Below, piece by piece: positions 63,224 to 64,000 of a stretch of DNA of 64,000 nt (the stretch's first letter is position 1; every line of letters starts with the position of its first letter). The notes under the pieces are model-generated. The model was not told where the DNA came from, searched no databases, and saw only the letters and a program-made list of their open reading frames with translations. The stretch comes from Micromonospora inositola (GTDB taxonomy: Bacteria > Actinomycetota > Actinomycetes > Mycobacteriales > Micromonosporaceae), in NCBI RefSeq assembly GCF_900090285.1, contig NZ_LT607754.1, forward strand, positions 4,304,001-4,368,000. Direction: 5' to 3'. A program made the translations under genes and the position numbers.

Positions 63224-64000
63224 ATGGTGAACGGGCGGACGGCCGGTGTGGCCCTCGGTCCCGCCACGGACCGTCCGGGGCCCGTGGTCCGGCTCCGACG
63301 CGCCGGCCGGCCGCTGTCCCGGCTCGCCGCCCGGGTGCCCGCCCCGTGGGGGTTCGTGCTGGCGGTCTTCGTCGGCTCGAAGGTCGTGCTCAGCCTGGTC
63401 GGCGTGATCGCGCTGAGCGCGTGGGACGGGGTGCCCGGCGCGCCGCCCGCCGACGAGGCGATGATGCGGGCCCAGCAGCACGCCATCTCGCCGCACCGGT
63501 GGATCTCGCTCTGGTTCGCCTGGGACTCGTTCCTCTACGACCACCTGGCCCAGCTCCCGCTGGACCGGCCCTGGCGGGACTTCGGCTTCCCGCTGCTCTA
63601 TCCGTTCCTGGCCCGGCCGGTCGCGCCGCTGCTCGGTGGGCACACCGCGTGGGCCCTGCTGCTGGTCAGCAACCTCGCCCTGGTGTTCCAGCTCTACTAC
63701 GCCCACCAGCTCGGCGCCCGCCTGATCGGCACGGGCGGCGCGGCGGGCGGCGCCGACCCGGCGGCGGGTCGACGGTTCGTGCGCTACCTGCTGCTCCTGC
63801 CGACCGCCTTCCTGTTCCAGGCGGCGCTGACCGAGTCGCTCTTCCTCTGCCTGGCGCTGGCCGCCTTCTGGTACGCCGAGCGGCGTCGCTGGCTGCTGGT
63901 GGGGATCGTCGGCTACTTCCTGGCGCTGAGCCGCTCGGTCGGCTTCCTGCTGGTCGTACCGCTCGCCCTGGTCCTGCTGCGCCAGCACGGGTACCGGCTC
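63224..64000 (+). CDS. PIG-V-like polyprenol-sugar mannosyltransferase, cut by the window end
   Basis: The frame from ATG 63224 is open to the last base (259 codons seen). It reads [17 protein letters not shown], then a first helix [19 protein letters not shown] and the luminal stretch [20 protein letters not shown] with the conserved WD pair, then [18 protein letters not shown]. Later helices include [20 protein letters not shown], the PIG-V family TES motif. Such enzymes transfer mannose from polyprenyl phosphate. The start has GGGGA four bases upstream; an internal start cannot be excluded. The 3' end is missing. Confidence 0.8.
   Translation, partial: MVNGRTAGVALGPATDRPGPVVRLRRAGRPLSRLAARVPAPWGFVLAVFVGSKVVLSLVGVIALSAWDGVPGAPPADEAMMRAQQHAISPHRWISLWFAWDSFLYDHLAQLPLDRPWRDFGFPLLYPFLARPVAPLLGGHTAWALLLVSNLALVFQLYYAHQLGARLIGTGGAAGGADPAAGRRFVRYLLLLPTAFLFQAALTESLFLCLALAAFWYAERRRWLLVGIVGYFLALSRSVGFLLVVPLALVLLRQHGYRL

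Noticed and set aside
61556..63988. 810-codon minus-strand frame spanning the FAD gene and the right end
   Set aside because: Shadow of the FAD gene in another frame and antisense to the PIG-V-like gene, which has clear membrane helices.
1..64000. CRISPR arrays, tRNA and rRNA genes, integrases or attachment sites
   Set aside because: No regularly spaced repeats, cloverleaf sequences, rRNA-like stretches or recombinase motifs were found by reading; a tRNA or CRISPR scan would settle this.

Overview
The window is one contiguous stretch of very GC-rich actinomycete chromosome. The low-GC exceptions are a short AT-rich promoter island near 26.9-27.1 kb and little else. Frequent GTG starts, 4-nt ATGA/GTGA gene overlaps, leaderless promoters, SARP regulators and a SAM-IV riboswitch fit a Micromonospora-like member of the Micromonosporaceae. 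That assignment is inference from gene content and style, with no database search behind it. I see no rRNA, tRNA, CRISPR array or complete insertion sequence.

Layout, left part. Positions 1-8.5 kb are a mixed and partly decayed region: a transposase 3' remnant, a PIG-L deacetylase cut by an in-frame amber codon, an esterase, an EamA exporter divergent from a LysR regulator, and a methyltransferase. These are followed by a graveyard of a frame-disrupted CPBP protease and fragments of IclR, MFS and GH3 genes, probably a dead sugar-utilisation locus. At 9.1-14.8 kb lies an intact 1872-residue secreted GH92 mannosidase with many accessory domains. At 14.9-20.1 kb are small housekeeping-type genes (UPF0303, zinc-finger SDR, AHSA1, GrpB, hydrolase, phosphotransferase). 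At 20.5-26.8 kb are an exported GHL10-type glycosidase, a three-gene ABC-2 exporter operon and a divergent OmpR/histidine kinase pair with 11-bp direct repeats between them.

Middle. Positions 27-41 kb carry two SARP regulators flanking two RND permeases and a shortened adaptor lipoprotein, an arrangement that is strange for a Gram-positive. A translationally coupled polyketide-tailoring operon follows: a 44-residue peptide, an ABM-ABM-FAD monooxygenase fusion, a second ABM enzyme, a P450 and a tandem TcmI cyclase. No minimal PKS is present. After it come a LigB-type dioxygenase, a CopB-type ATPase behind a CsoR-like operator, and a complete molybdate operon (regulator, modA, modB, modC).

Right part. 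Positions 48.2-56.6 kb form a lipid/glycan-flavoured cluster: a sulfatase-fold membrane enzyme and a CDP-alcohol phosphatidyltransferase on one strand, and seven tightly packed genes on the other (MDR dehydrogenase, divergent PTPS homologue, GT4 glycosyltransferase, methyltransferase, UPF0104 membrane protein, GTP cyclohydrolase II, RibD-type reductase). This is my best candidate for an undescribed biosynthetic pathway, starting from GTP and yielding a modified pyrimidine or pterin-like product. At 58.5-61.4 kb a polar amino-acid ABC importer lies behind both a SAM-IV riboswitch and a cysteine-type leader peptide, which suggests control by SAM and cysteine supply. The window ends in an FAD oxidoreductase and the start of a PIG-V-like mannosyltransferase.
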